This document shows positions 25,777-36,351 of a stretch of 64,000 bases of DNA, one piece after another. The DNA comes from Pseudomonas argentinensis. Its GTDB lineage: Bacteria > Pseudomonadota > Gammaproteobacteria > Pseudomonadales > Pseudomonadaceae. Both the position numbers and the translations under genes were made by a program. The notes under the pieces are model-generated. The model worked only from the letters and a program-made list of their open reading frames with translations. It ran no database searches and was not told the origin of the DNA. Numbering within the stretch: position 1 is the stretch's first letter; each line of letters opens with the position of its first letter. The stretch lies in the NCBI RefSeq assembly GCF_001839655.2, contig NZ_CP056087.1:4774001-4838000 (forward strand), in the 5' to 3' direction.

Positions 25777-27126
25777 TCAGGCTTCTTCCGGCGTCAGGGC
25801 GTCACGCAGGCGGGCGATGGCCGCCTCAAGAGCCGTGGCATCGGCGAAGGCCGGGCTTTCGCCGACCAGCTGATCATCCAGCCATACGCCGAAGGCATCG
25901 CCCTGCACGCGGATGTCCAGCGCCTCGCCGCTTTGCAGGCCCTTGCTCGCCTGACCCGCCGCCTTGCCGTCGGCGAAGGATGGCGACAGCAACAGTTGCT
26001 CGCCGTCGGCATCCAGCAGGCGGAAGCGGAAGCTGCCGTCCTCGTCGCGGAAGCTGACGAAGCGCGCACGCTTGGCGGCCTTCTTCTTGCTGCCTGCGGC
26101 AACCTGCACCTGCTCGCGGAACGAGCGCAGGCCCACCGCTTCGCGCAGCTCGCCGAGAAACGGGGTGGCGATCTTGCGCGCCTTGGCGGCGCCGGCCAGC
26201 AGGATGTCTTCCAGATCGGCCGGGCGGGCGATCAGGGCGTGGTAACGCTCGCGCGCCTCGCCCAGCTCGGCTTCCAGCAGCTCATAGAGCGCCTGCTTGG
26301 CTTCGCCCCAGGCCAGCCCGCCGAGCAGCGCGGCGCGGAAATCCGCCTGCTGGGTCGGTGCGGCGAAGGCCTGGTAGATGGTGAACAGGTGCGAGTTGTC
26401 CGGGTCCTTCGCCTCGCCGGGCTGGCGGGAGTCGGTGACGATACGCGCCACGGCGTCCTTGAGCTGCTTGGCGCTGCCGAACAGCGGGATGGTGTTGTCG
26501 TAGCTCTTCGACATCTTGCGACCATCGAGGCCCGGCAGGGTGGCGACGTCTTCCTCGATCACCACCTCGGGCAGCTTGAACAGGTCCTTGCCCTGGCCGA
26601 ACAGGTGATTGAAGCGCTGGCCGATGTCGCGGGCCATTTCCACGTGCTGGATCTGGTCACGACCGACCGGCACCTTCTGGGCGTTGAACATCAGGATGTC
26701 CGCGGCCATCAGCACCGGGTAGCTGAACAGGCCCATGGTCACGCCGGCATCCGGGTCTTCACCGGCTTCCACGTTCTTGTCCACCGAGGCCTTGTAGGCG
26801 TGGGCGCGGTTGAGCAGGCCCTTGCCGGCCACGCAGGTCAGCAGCCAGCACAGCTCGGGGATTTCCGGGATATCGGACTGGCGATAGAAGGTCGCCTTGT
26901 CGGTGTCCAGGCCCAGTGCCAGCCAGGTCGCGGCGATCTCCAGGCGCGAGCGCTGGATGCGCGCCGGGTCATCGCACTTGATCAGCGCGTGGTAGTCGGC
27001 CAGGAAGTAGAAGGAATCCATGTCGGCGCGGCGGCTGGCGACGATGGCCGGGCGAATCGCGCCGGCATAGTTGCCCAGGTGCGGCGTGCCGGTGGTGGTG
27101 ATGCCGGTAAGGATACGCGTGGTCAT
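25777..27126 (-). CDS. trpS: Tryptophanyl-tRNA synthetase with C-terminal DUF1508-like domain
   Basis: The 449-residue class I synthetase charges tRNA-Trp. The HIGH-type motif is TPHLGNYAG near residue 13 and the KMSKS loop is intact in [16 protein letters not shown]. The catalytic part ends near residue 335. A further 110 residues follow a Lys-rich linker ([11 protein letters not shown]) with [20 protein letters not shown], resembling the DUF1508/YegP fold; its role is unknown. The length is about 115 residues above E. coli TrpS (334) but usual for Pseudomonas, so it is lineage-typical and not a local fusion. Confidence 0.95.
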   Translation of the reverse strand: MTTRILTGITTTGTPHLGNYAGAIRPAIVASRRADMDSFYFLADYHALIKCDDPARIQRSRLEIAATWLALGLDTDKATFYRQSDIPEIPELCWLLTCVAGKGLLNRAHAYKASVDKNVEAGEDPDAGVTMGLFSYPVLMAADILMFNAQKVPVGRDQIQHVEMARDIGQRFNHLFGQGKDLFKLPEVVIEEDVATLPGLDGRKMSKSYDNTIPLFGSAKQLKDAVARIVTDSRQPGEAKDPDNSHLFTIYQAFAAPTQQADFRAALLGGLAWGEAKQALYELLEAELGEARERYHALIARPADLEDILLAGAAKARKIATPFLGELREAVGLRSFREQVQVAAGSKKKAAKRARFVSFRDEDGSFRFRLLDADGEQLLLSPSFADGKAAGQASKGLQSGEALDIRVQGDAFGVWLDDQLVGESPAFADATALEAAIARLRDALTPEEA

Positions 27127-27189
27127 GTTCGGGTTCGCTTTACGTGGACCATCTTGGGGATCCGGCGTGCCAGGCAGGCACGCGGCAGA

Positions 27190-27819
27190 TCACAGGCGAG
27201 GCAGCAGCAGATCCTTGAGATCGGTCAGCTTGCCGTGAAAAAAGTGGCCGCATTCTGCCACTTTCAGCAGTTCGTGGGCACGGCCGAGGTTGGTGGACCA
27301 GCCGTAGACCCGTTGCGGCTCGACCACTTCGTCGGCGTCCGGCTGGATCACCACCAGTGGGCAACGTGCTGCCGGCGGGTTGTCGCTGCCCAGGCGCATC
27401 ACCGCCGGCGCGATCATGAACAGCTTCCCTGGCTCGAGGCCCTGTTGCTCCAGGCGGCCACCCAGGGCGGCAGCCACGAAGCCACCAAAGGAAAAGCCCA
27501 TCAGGGTCAGCGGCAAACCCGGGTAGCGCTCGCTTAGCCAGTGGGCGACCGCCTCGGCGTCATCCACTTCACCGCTGCCCATGTCGTGGCTGCCGGCGCT
27601 GGCGCCCACGCCGCGGTAGTTGAAACGCAGGGTGTGGTAGCCGGCATCGCGGGCGGTGCGCTGCAAGGTCGACACCACCTTGTTGAGCATGGTGCCGCCC
27701 TGCACCGGGTTCGGGTGACAGATCAGCGCGACGCCGCGCGCCTCGGCGACTTCCAGGCAAAGGGCTTCCAACTGGCCGCTCGGGCCGTCGATCATCGTGG
27801 GGGTTTCGCGGATCAGCAA
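27190..27819 (-). CDS. Alpha/beta hydrolase (carboxylesterase-like)
   Basis: The 209-residue protein has the alpha/beta-hydrolase order: ALICHPNPVQGGTMLNKVVS (oxyanion region), FNYRGVGASAGSHD, the nucleophile elbow GFSFGGFV with Ser, the acid near VIQPDADEVV and the His in ECGHFFHGKL. Such small hydrolases next to trpS in Pseudomonas have no known substrate. The start is TTG at 27819, seven bases after GGAG; an internal ATG eight codons later is possible but has a poorer site. 63 bases separate it from trpS, so the two may be one transcript. Confidence 0.85.
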   Translation of the reverse strand: MLIRETPTMIDGPSGQLEALCLEVAEARGVALICHPNPVQGGTMLNKVVSTLQRTARDAGYHTLRFNYRGVGASAGSHDMGSGEVDDAEAVAHWLSERYPGLPLTLMGFSFGGFVAAALGGRLEQQGLEPGKLFMIAPAVMRLGSDNPPAARCPLVVIQPDADEVVEPQRVYGWSTNLGRAHELLKVAECGHFFHGKLTDLKDLLLPRL

Positions 27820-27990
27820 CAGTGAACTCCGTGACCTTCAATCGGGTCGACTCGTCGAACGATGTACCCGCACCGCCTCTGCGTTGCCGGGTAAACACCT
27901 CAAAACACCTTCGCCTACACGCACTTAGCGGTGTACAGCGCAGGTTCCAGCCGTTAACGTAAAGCAAAGCCGTTTAGAGAGGAAGGACTC

Positions 27991-28431
27991 GTGGAACAGA
28001 CGCTCACCGCCTGGTTGCTACCGGCACTTACCCTGGTCGCTGGCATCGCCATCGGTTTCCTGATCGCCCGCCTCGCGCCCAATGCTGCCCCCAGCCGCAC
28101 CCAGCGCCAGCTGGACGAGATGCAGGAACGTTTCGAGGCCTACCAGAACGAAGTGGTCACCCACTTCAACACCACCGCCAATCTGGTCAAGAAACTCACC
28201 CAGAGCTACCACGACGTTCAGGAGCACCTGTCCCACGGTGCCGATCGCCTGGCACTCGACGAAGTGACCCGCCAGCGCCTGCTCGCCACCCTGCACGCCG
28301 AACCGAGCGCCGACAAGCGCGAGCGCCTGACGCCGCCGCGCGATATGGAAATCCCCAAGGACTATGCGCCCAAGAGCGACGACGTCCCGGGCATGCTCGA
28401 CGAGGGCTACGGCCTGAAGAACCGTTACTGA
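27991..28431 (+). CDS. zapG: YhcB/ZapG-family inner-membrane protein (DUF1043)
   Basis: The 146-residue protein has one N-terminal TM helix (WLLPALTLVAGIAIGFLIARL) and a coiled-coil cytoplasmic part with QRQLDEMQERFEAYQNEVVT and FNTTANLVKKLTQSYHDVQE, the DUF1043 signature. YhcB/ZapG links cell envelope growth with division in enterobacteria. The start is GTG at 27991, six bases behind AGAGGAAGGA; the first residue is therefore Met although encoded by GTG. Divergent from the hydrolase and followed by a strong terminator. Confidence 0.9.
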   Translation: MEQTLTAWLLPALTLVAGIAIGFLIARLAPNAAPSRTQRQLDEMQERFEAYQNEVVTHFNTTANLVKKLTQSYHDVQEHLSHGADRLALDEVTRQRLLATLHAEPSADKRERLTPPRDMEIPKDYAPKSDDVPGMLDEGYGLKNRY

Positions 28432-28454
28432 GAGCGGCAACTGCAGTATCTCCG

Positions 28455-28483
28455 AACCCCGCCCCATGGCGGGGTTTTGTTTT
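28455..28483 (+). terminator. Rho-independent terminator after zapG
   Basis: AACCCCGCC-ATG-GCGGGGTTTTGTTT: stem of eight GC-rich pairs and a T-rich tail, 24 bases beyond the stop. Confidence 0.88.
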
Positions 28484-28520
28484 ACGATGCTTGTACCGAG
28501 CCAGACAAGGACGTGATTCC

Positions 28521-29156
28521 ATGCCAGCACGCCAGTCCCACCATCCCACCCGCCAGGCGCTGATGGATGCAGCCCGTGAGTTGCTGGACAGCGGTCGGGC
28601 CTTCAGCAGCCTGAGCCTGCGCGAAGTGGCGCGCGCCGCCGGCATCGTGCCCACCGGTTTCTACCGCCACTTCAAGGACATGGACGCCCTGGGCCTGGCC
28701 CTGGTGGCCGAGGTCGGCGAGACCTTCCGCACCACCCTGCGCCAGGTGCGCCGCAACGAATTCGAGCTGGGCGGCATCATCGATGCCTCGGTGCAGATCT
28801 TCCTGCATGCCGTGGAACAGCACCGCGGCCAATTCCTGTTTCTCGCCCGTGAGCAATACGGCGGCTCGCTGCCGGTGCGCCAGGCCCTGGCGACCTTTCG
28901 TGACGACATCGCCGCCGACCTGACCAGCGACCTGAGCCTGATGCCCAAGCTGCAGCACCTCGACGAGGCGGCGCGCAGCGTACTGGCCGACCTGGTGGTG
29001 AAAACCGTGTTTGCCACCCTACCCGAGCTGATCGACCCGCAGGCAAGCGCCCTGCCCGCCCACCGGCGGCCGGAGGCCAAGATGATCGAGCAGTTGCGCT
29101 TCATTCTGATCGGCGCCAAGCGCTGGCGCGGCCTGAGCGCCAACGACAAGGACTGA
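28521..29156 (+). CDS. TetR-family regulator, FabR/DesT-like
   Basis: The 211-residue protein has an N-terminal TetR helix-turn-helix (residues about 12-58) with SLREVARAAGIVPTGFYRHF, nearly the same as E. coli FabR, and an alpha-helical ligand domain with FLHAVEQHRGQFLFLAREQY. FabR and DesT sense acyl-CoA or acyl-ACP saturation and repress unsaturated fatty-acid genes; I infer the same here. No desaturase or fab gene is adjacent. Start ATG 28521 follows AAGGA by 11 bases; the frame extends ten codons upstream without support. Confidence 0.85.
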   Translation: MPARQSHHPTRQALMDAARELLDSGRAFSSLSLREVARAAGIVPTGFYRHFKDMDALGLALVAEVGETFRTTLRQVRRNEFELGGIIDASVQIFLHAVEQHRGQFLFLAREQYGGSLPVRQALATFRDDIAADLTSDLSLMPKLQHLDEAARSVLADLVVKTVFATLPELIDPQASALPAHRRPEAKMIEQLRFILIGAKRWRGLSANDKD

Positions 29157-29922
29157 ACCCGGTGCCACACACCTGAGCAGAAAACGACCAGTTCCCGCCA
29201 ACGCCCATTATTCGTGGGTTGGAAGACAATGCGCGCACCTTATCCACAACGTGCTCCACAGCGCCCGTGGACAACCTTTCCGCACGCGCCCTTCAAAGCA
29301 CTGAAATCGTTGAAGTAATTGTTGACGCGGCGATGTTTTTTGGCATCCAACCAAGCTGATCAAATAATGAACAACAGCCTGTATACGCCGCTATTCGTGG
29401 CCTGCAGCCCGGCATGCTCACCTTATCCACAGCACTGCGCACAGTAACCGGGGAAAAGTTGATAGCCGCCTGCCCTGCTCGCCTAACGCCTTGTTTGCAA
29501 AGCACCATTGGTATTGATCAAAAATACCGCGACCCCCTGGAGGCCACGCCGCCAGAGCGCTGCACGACCTTTTGCACATGAACGATACAGGCTTATCAAC
29601 AAGGTCTGTGGGTAAGCTGCTCAACCTACTGATTTTCATGCACAAAAAAAAGTCGTTCACACAGGTTGCGGGAGGTGCCGTATGACACCGCTCTGGCAAG
29701 TTTGTGTGCGTATCGCTATCGGCTTAGCACGATCCATTACCGCATCTACTGAACCTTTGTGTTGCGCCCCTTACGGGCGCCACACCTTGATTCGCCCGTA
29801 AGGGGCGAAAACCATTGGGCCAGGCGGCGGGCCAATGGAGAGTGCCAAGGCATCGGCAGCGAACACTTATTTGCCAGTCCGGTATCAGCCCGCACTTCCC
29901 CGCGAAAATGCGAACGACCAAC
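29157..29922. other. 766-base intergenic region with DnaA-box-like sequences, no gene called
   Basis: Two exact TTATCCACA sequences are at 29240-29248 and 29423-29431, a relaxed match TTTTGCACA at 29570-29578 and TTATCAACA at 29593-29601. A palindrome GGTATT-GATCAAA-AATACC is at 29510-29528 and a strong hairpin at 29765-29807. Small frames (15 and 39 codons from ATG 29638 and 29682) overlap as ATGA, the second behind GGGAGG, but show no conservation that I can judge. Confidence 0.6.
29765..29807. repeat. Perfect 15-bp inverted repeat (hairpin)
   Basis: CGCCCCTTACGGGCG at 29765-29779 is repeated exactly inverted at 29793-29807 around a 13-base loop. Each arm also contains a smaller palindrome. 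There is no following T run on either strand. It may be a REP-type element. Confidence 0.8.
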
Positions 29923-29949
29923 AAAAAGGCCGCTGACATGCAGCGGCCT
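29923..29949 (-). terminator. Rho-independent terminator after azurin
   Basis: On the minus strand GGCCGCTG-CATGT-CAGCGGCC is followed by TTTTT; it begins 15 bases beyond the azu stop. Confidence 0.9.
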
Positions 29950-29964
29950 GAATGACAGCAGGCG

Positions 29965-30414
29965 TCAGTCGACCAGGGTCAGCGCACCCTTCATCAGTGC
30001 GGCGTGGCCGGGGAAGGAGCAGAAGAACTGGTAGGCCTCGGCGGCATCCAGCTTGCTCACGTCGAAGGTCACCGAATCGGATTCACCGCCGCCGATCAGC
30101 TTGGTATGGGCGATTACCCGAGCGTCATCGGGCTTCAGGTAGTCCTTGTCGACACCGGCTGCGATACCGTCGGCGCTGACCCCCTGCACGTCGGCGCTCT
30201 TGGCCACCACCAGGTTATGGCCCATCACGTTCTTGGGCAGGTTGCCGACGTGCTTGAGGTCGATGGTGAAGCTCTTGCAGCTCTTGCTGACCTTGATCTC
30301 CTTGGTATCGAAGGTCATCTGGTCGGTGGAATGCACCTCCACCGAACATTCGGCGGCCAATAGCGGCGCACTGACCAGGGCCAGTACGGAGGCGACGACA
30401 AACTTGCGAATCAT
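29965..30414 (-). CDS. azu: Azurin (blue copper protein)
   Basis: The 149-residue precursor has a 20-21 residue Sec signal ([20 protein letters not shown]) and a mature protein starting [13 protein letters not shown]. Disulfide cysteines are the Cys near mature residue 3 and CK in SKSCKSF; copper ligands are His in VMGHNLVV, and Cys, His and Met in [14 protein letters not shown]. It carries electrons in the periplasm, historically linked to denitrification and redox stress. Start ATG 30414 is fixed by the signal peptide and the AAGGAG site; monocistronic with its own terminator. Confidence 0.97.
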   Translation of the reverse strand: MIRKFVVASVLALVSAPLLAAECSVEVHSTDQMTFDTKEIKVSKSCKSFTIDLKHVGNLPKNVMGHNLVVAKSADVQGVSADGIAAGVDKDYLKPDDARVIAHTKLIGGGESDSVTFDVSKLDAAEAYQFFCSFPGHAALMKGALTLVD

Positions 30415-30526
30415 GGGAGTCTCCTTGGCAGTGAAAACGTTCACAGTCTGCAGGGTGCCCTATCGGGCGCGCATTTCCCATGACCTGAGGCAACAGACCG
30501 CAGCTGATCCATAGGGGATCGTTCAT

Positions 30527-30565
30527 CGGCCATCCATATTGGCCATCCATATCGGCCATCCATAA
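30527..30565. repeat. Three tandem 13-mers upstream of azurin
   Basis: Units (C/T)GGCCATCCATA(T/A) run at 30527-30539, 30540-30552 and 30553-30565, differing at one or two positions only. They are about 113 bases upstream of the azu start and are bracketed by GGATCGTT (30517-30524) and its complement AACGATCC (30576-30583). The layout suggests an iterated protein-binding site for azu or the opposite strand. Confidence 0.7.
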
Positions 30566-30650
30566 AAGCTATCGAAACGATCCATACAAACAGGCAGCCG
30601 AATAATCAGACGGGCCTTAGGCTATGCCCATAAACGGGAGGAGCACGACC

Positions 30651-30722
30651 ATGACCATCATCGACAACCTGCAGCACTGGTTCGCCGCTTATGCACAGGG
30701 CGCCAGCGGCTGCTCCAGCTAG
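30651..30722 (+). CDS. Candidate 23-residue peptide
   Basis: The frame MTIIDNLQHWFAAYAQGASG plus CSS has a very good ribosome site (GGGAGGAGCAC) eight bases before ATG 30651. The first half is an amphipathic helix (hydrophobic I, L, W, F, A, Y), and the end GASGCSS holds one Cys. It is divergent from azurin and convergent with livF. I recognise no family. Either a translated microprotein or a leader; too short for composition tests. Confidence 0.4.
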   Translation: MTIIDNLQHWFAAYAQGASGCSS

Positions 30723-30731
30723 AGCGCAGCA

Positions 30732-30775
30732 GAAAATAAACGGCCGCGACCGGCGCTTCTGCCAGGTCGCGGCCG
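30732..30775 (-). terminator. Rho-independent terminator after livKHMGF
   Basis: An 11-bp perfect stem (CGGCCGCGACC / GGTCGCGGCCG) with a 13-base loop is followed on the minus strand by TTTATTTTCT. It starts 12 bases past the livF stop. Confidence 0.85.
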
Positions 30776-30786
30776 CGTCGCTTCGG

Positions 30787-31511
<725 letters not shown>

Positions 31512-31515
<4 letters not shown>

Positions 31516-32384
31516 GCCACTTCCTCCTCGTCCGCGCCGAGGTAGGCGGCGATCACTTTCGGGTCGTTCTTGATGGCGTCCGGGCCGCCCTGGGCGATCA
31601 CCAGCCCGTGGTCGAGGACGATGATGTGATCGCTGATGCTCATCACCATGCCCATGTCGTGCTCGATCAGCAGCACGGTCAGGCCGTGCTCGTCGCGCAG
31701 CAGGCGGATGATCTTGCTCAGCGCGTGGGTTTCCGAGGGGTTGAGGCCGGCGGCGGGTTCGTCCAGGCAGATAAGCTCGGGGCCGGTGCACATGGCGCGG
31801 GCGATCTCCAGGCGACGCTGCTGGCCGTAGGAGAGTTCACCGGCCAGGTGGTTGGCCTGTGCGACCAGGTCGACCACTTCCAGCCAGTAGAAGGCGGTGT
31901 CCAGCAGCTTGTTCTCGGCGCGCCGGTAGCCAGGGGTGTTGAGAATACCCTTGATCAGGCTGCGCTCGGCGAGCATGTGCTGGGCCACCAGCAAGTTTTC
32001 CAGCACGGTCATTTCCTTGAACAGGCGAATGTTCTGGAAAGTGCGCGCCAGGCCTGCCCGGTTCACCAGATGAGTGCCGCCGAACATCTTGTACCAGAGC
32101 CGCGAGCCGAACTGCCGGGGCTTGATGAAGTCGGCTGCCTGGAAGGGTTCGCCGAGAATCTGGATGACGTCGGTCTGCCGGCCCTGGGCGTTGAGCATGA
32201 TCTTGCCGCCGGTGGCCGAGTAGAAGCCGGTCAGGCAGTTGAACACCGTGGTCTTGCCGGCGCCGTTGGGGCCGATCAGGGCCGAGATGGAATTGCGCTT
32301 GATCGAGAAGTTGACATCGCTGAGCGCCTTGATGCCGCCGAAGTGCATCATCAGGCCGTCGACCGAGAGGATCTTGTCACTCAT
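31512..32384 (-). CDS. livG: Branched-chain amino acid ABC transporter ATPase LivG
   Basis: The 290-residue ATPase has Walker A ALIGPNGAGKTTVFNCLTGF, signature ELSYGQQRRLEIARAMCTGP and Walker B LICLDEPAAGLNPSE. The insertion around residues 75-105 (FQAADFIKPRQFGSRLWYKM) is longer than in E. coli LivG but common in pseudomonads. It overlaps livM by four bases and livF by four. Paired with LivF. Confidence 0.95.
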
Positions 32385-33655
32385 GGCGCGACTCCTTTAC
32401 GCGGTGCGATGCCAATGCGGTTGATGCGAATCAGCCCCCGTGGTCGCCAGATCATCATCACCACCATCAGCACGCCGAACAGCAGCACGCGGTAGTCGGC
32501 GAAGCTGCGCAACAGCTCGGGAGCGATGGTCAGCACGAACGCGGCGATCACCACGCCAACGGTCGAGCCCATGCCGCCGAGCACCACGATGGCGAGAATC
32601 AGCGCCGACTCGAAGAAGGTGAACGAGGTCGGGTTGACGAAACCCTGATAGGTGGCGAAGAACACCCCGGCGATGCCCGCCGTCGAGGCGCCGAGCATGA
32701 ATGCCGAGAGCTTGACCAGCACGTGGTTCAGGCCCATGGAGCGGCAGGCGATCTCGTCCTCGCGCAGCGCTTCCCAGGCGCGACCGACCGGCATGCGGGT
32801 CAGCCGGTGCTTGACGTAGAGCACCAGCAAGACCACCAGCACCAGCACCGCGTAGATGAACAGGAACTTCATGTTGGGGTTGTAGGCCACGCCAAAGAAC
32901 TCGTGGTACGGCACGCCGCCGTCCTTGGCGCGGCGGGCGAACTCCAGGCCGAAGAAGGTCGGCGACGGCGCGCTCATGCCATTCGGGCCGCCGGTGACGT
33001 CCAGCCAGTTGGTCAGCACCAGGCGGATGATCTCGCCAAAGCCCAGGGTGACGATGGCCAGGTAGTCACCATGCATCCTCAGCACCGGAAAGCCCAGGAT
33101 CATCCCCGCGAAGGCCGCCATCAGCGCCGCCAGCGGCAGCAGGCTCCAGAAGCCCAGGCCCAGGTATTGGTAGCCCATGGTCAGGCCGTAGGCACCGATG
33201 GCGTAGAAGCCCACGAAGCCCAGGTCGAGTAAACCAGCCAGGCCGACCACTATGTTCAGGCCGAGGCCGAGCAGCACGTAGATCAGGCCGAGAATGATCA
33301 CCGTCAGCAGGTACTTGTTGGCGAAGAACGGGAAGATCAACGCCAGCAGGATCAGCCCCGGAATGATCCAGCGCATGCGCGACACATAGCCTGGCGGTTG
33401 CACGCCGACGCCACCACCGGAGCGCTCGAAGCCCTCCAGCACCACGCGGCCTTTCGGGGTTTGCAGGAAAAGGCTGAGCAGCAGGCGGCCTACCATCACC
33501 GCGCCGACCATCCAGGCCACGCGATCGAACTGCGGGGTGAAGTCGTAGCCCTTGAGCACCACGCCCACCACCGGGCCGAACACGATCAGGGCGATCAGCC
33601 CGGCCATCAGCGCATCGACCAGGCTCTTTTTCACATCGATAGAAGTCGTACTCAC
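32381..33655 (-). CDS. livM: Branched-chain amino acid ABC transporter permease LivM
   Basis: The 424-residue permease has an N-terminal extension with two TM segments (HmM-type), then the LivM core with GLGLNIVVGLAGLLDLGFVG and the EAA-like coupling motif near VGRAWEALREDEIACRSMGL. Nine to ten helices in all. It forms the heterodimeric channel with LivH. Overlaps livG by four bases and lies four bases after livH. Confidence 0.95.
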   Translation of the reverse strand: MSTTSIDVKKSLVDALMAGLIALIVFGPVVGVVLKGYDFTPQFDRVAWMVGAVMVGRLLLSLFLQTPKGRVVLEGFERSGGGVGVQPPGYVSRMRWIIPGLILLALIFPFFANKYLLTVIILGLIYVLLGLGLNIVVGLAGLLDLGFVGFYAIGAYGLTMGYQYLGLGFWSLLPLAALMAAFAGMILGFPVLRMHGDYLAIVTLGFGEIIRLVLTNWLDVTGGPNGMSAPSPTFFGLEFARRAKDGGVPYHEFFGVAYNPNMKFLFIYAVLVLVVLLVLYVKHRLTRMPVGRAWEALREDEIACRSMGLNHVLVKLSAFMLGASTAGIAGVFFATYQGFVNPTSFTFFESALILAIVVLGGMGSTVGVVIAAFVLTIAPELLRSFADYRVLLFGVLMVVMMIWRPRGLIRINRIGIAPRKGVAP

Positions 33656-33659
33656 GGCA

Positions 33660-34574
<915 letters not shown>

Positions 34575-34695
34575 TGAAAAATCTCTGAGTCCGTGACGGA
34601 AGGATGCGCGCAGTCGCCAGGCGACCGCAGCAGCCCCGGCAGGTCATGGCCCGCCGGGTTTGGAGGTGTGTTCACGATAGGCAGGGCTGCTAGAC

Positions 34696-34784
34696 GTAGG
34701 GTGGATGACGCTTTTTTCATCCACCATTGCGATCGCAAGAAGGTGGACGGTGAAGCGTCAGCTACACGCCCCGGCCCACCCTAC
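34696..34784. repeat. Long REP-like repeat between livK and livH
   Basis: The element begins GTAGGGTGGATGACGC and ends with CCCACCCTAC, and holds an internal stem GGTGGAT / ATCCACC around CTTTTTTC-like bases (34700-34725). The ends match those of the 22499-22585 pair. It may reduce read-through or stabilise the livK message. Confidence 0.7.
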
Positions 34785-34841
34785 GAATGGCCACTTTCGC
34801 TTTGCCTGGTTCTGCTCTGTCGGCCGTGAACAGGCTCTCTC

Positions 34842-35963
34842 TTAAAGCTGCTTGTACTTGCCGTCAGCGCCCCACTGGTACATCACGTAGTCGGAGATTT
34901 TCAGGTCGCCCTTCTCATCGAACTCCTTCTTGCCCATTACCGTCTGCACCGGGTTGTCCTTCAGCCAGGCAGCGGCCTCGGCGCCATCGGTGCCCTTGAT
35001 ACCGGCGAACGCGGCAGCGACCACCTGCATCGAAGCGTAGGAGTACAGGGTGTAGCCTTCCGGCTCGTAGCCGTTGGCACGGAATTTCTCGATCACTGCC
35101 TTGCCGTCGGCAATCTGCCGCGGGTCTGCGCCAAAGGTCATCAGTACGCCATCGACGTACTGCGGGCCGCCAGCGGTGCCGACCATCTCGTCGGTGACGA
35201 TGCCGTCGCCGGAGATGAACTTGGCGGTCACGCCCTGCTCACGCATCTGCCGAACCAGCGGGCCGGCCTCGGCATGCAGGCCACCGAAGTACACCACCTC
35301 GGCGCCGCTGGCGCGGATCTTGGTGACCAGGGCGTTGAAGTCCTTCTCGCCGCGAGTCAGGCCTTCGTACATCACCTCCTTCACGCCGCGCTTGTTGAGC
35401 TGCGCACGGGTGGCGTCGGCCAGGCCCTGACCGTAGGTGTCCTTGTCGTGCACCACGGCGATCTTCTTGGCCTCGAGCACGTCGACGATATAGTCGCCGG
35501 CGACGATGCCCTGCTGGTCGTCACGGCCGCACATGCGGAACATCGCGGTCAGGCCGCGCTCGGTCACCTGCGGGTTGGTGGACGCCGGCGTCACCGCCAG
35601 AATGCCCGCCTCGTCATACACCTCGGACGCCGGCATGGTCGACGACGAGCAGAAGTGCCCGATCACCGCCACAACCTTGTCCGCATCGACCATGCGGTTG
35701 GCCACCGACACCGCCTGCTTGGGCTCGCAGGCATCGTCGCCCTTCACCAGCTTGATCTGCTCGCCATTGATGCCGCCTGCCGCATTGATATCCGCAGCAG
35801 CCTGCTCGGCACCGCGCCACAACTGATCACCAAACGCCGCGTTGCCGCCGGTCATGGGGGCGCCGATACCGATGGTGATATCAGCATGGGTCAACGAGGA
35901 AAAACCCAGTGCGCCAGTGATCGCGAGCGCCAAGAAACCTTTCTTGAAAGACGTGTGAGGCAT
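34842..35963 (-). CDS. livK: Branched-chain amino acid-binding periplasmic protein (BraC/LivK)
   Basis: The 373-residue precursor has a Sec signal (MPHTSFKKGFLALAITGALG, cleaved after THA near residue 26) and a type I periplasmic-binding fold: DITIGIGAPMTGGNAAFGDQ, a CRxDDQQG-like hinge and the disulfide pair in DDACEPK and IGHFCSSS. It captures Leu, Ile and Val (and possibly Ala/Thr) for LivHMGF. First gene of the operon; a GAGGAG site precedes the ATG. Confidence 0.95.
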   Translation of the reverse strand: MPHTSFKKGFLALAITGALGFSSLTHADITIGIGAPMTGGNAAFGDQLWRGAEQAAADINAAGGINGEQIKLVKGDDACEPKQAVSVANRMVDADKVVAVIGHFCSSSTMPASEVYDEAGILAVTPASTNPQVTERGLTAMFRMCGRDDQQGIVAGDYIVDVLEAKKIAVVHDKDTYGQGLADATRAQLNKRGVKEVMYEGLTRGEKDFNALVTKIRASGAEVVYFGGLHAEAGPLVRQMREQGVTAKFISGDGIVTDEMVGTAGGPQYVDGVLMTFGADPRQIADGKAVIEKFRANGYEPEGYTLYSYASMQVVAAAFAGIKGTDGAEAAAWLKDNPVQTVMGKKEFDEKGDLKISDYVMYQWGADGKYKQL

Positions 35964-36351
35964 GGACGTGCTCCTGAGGAGTATTTGGATTGGCCCGCCT
36001 GCTGGAGCAAGCGCTATGCCATTCGCACGACCGTTTGAAACTTCTAGACAAAAGTCGTACGGGCGGTCATGTAACCGCAGGTGTCCCGGCCCAATGCGTC
36101 ACTTTCGATTGAAAAGGCGCCATGACCCCCACAAACTCGCGCCACGGACGCACCGCGACCGAGCAGAACACCGTCCATGCTGGTGCAACCGAGGGAAACA
36201 CTGCACAACCTTGGACGGGGCGCTTGCAAGCTTGTGAATGGTTGCCGCTTTGCCGGCCAAGGCTTATTCCAGAGCGGTCTATTCACCCTTTAGATCGAAC
36301 TAACGGCTCGATACGTCCGTTGTAACCGGTAACAGCAGCGCGCAGCTTGCC
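35964..36351. other. Upstream region of livK, no gene called
   Basis: The 388 bases hold the livK promoter on the minus strand and probably signals for the plus-strand phage-like locus. No convincing ORF or repeat was found; short overlapping frames lack ribosome sites. Confidence 0.5.

Noticed and set aside
29638..29801. Two overlapping small frames (15 and 39 codons)
   Set aside because: Second has a GGGAGG site, but its 3' half runs into the hairpin 29765-29807 and no conservation can be judged; not listed as genes.
29157..29922. A second chromosomal origin
   Set aside because: DnaA-box-like sequences are present but no AT-rich unwinding region, no dnaA/dnaN/gidA neighbours and only two exact boxes; recorded as a possible titration site instead.
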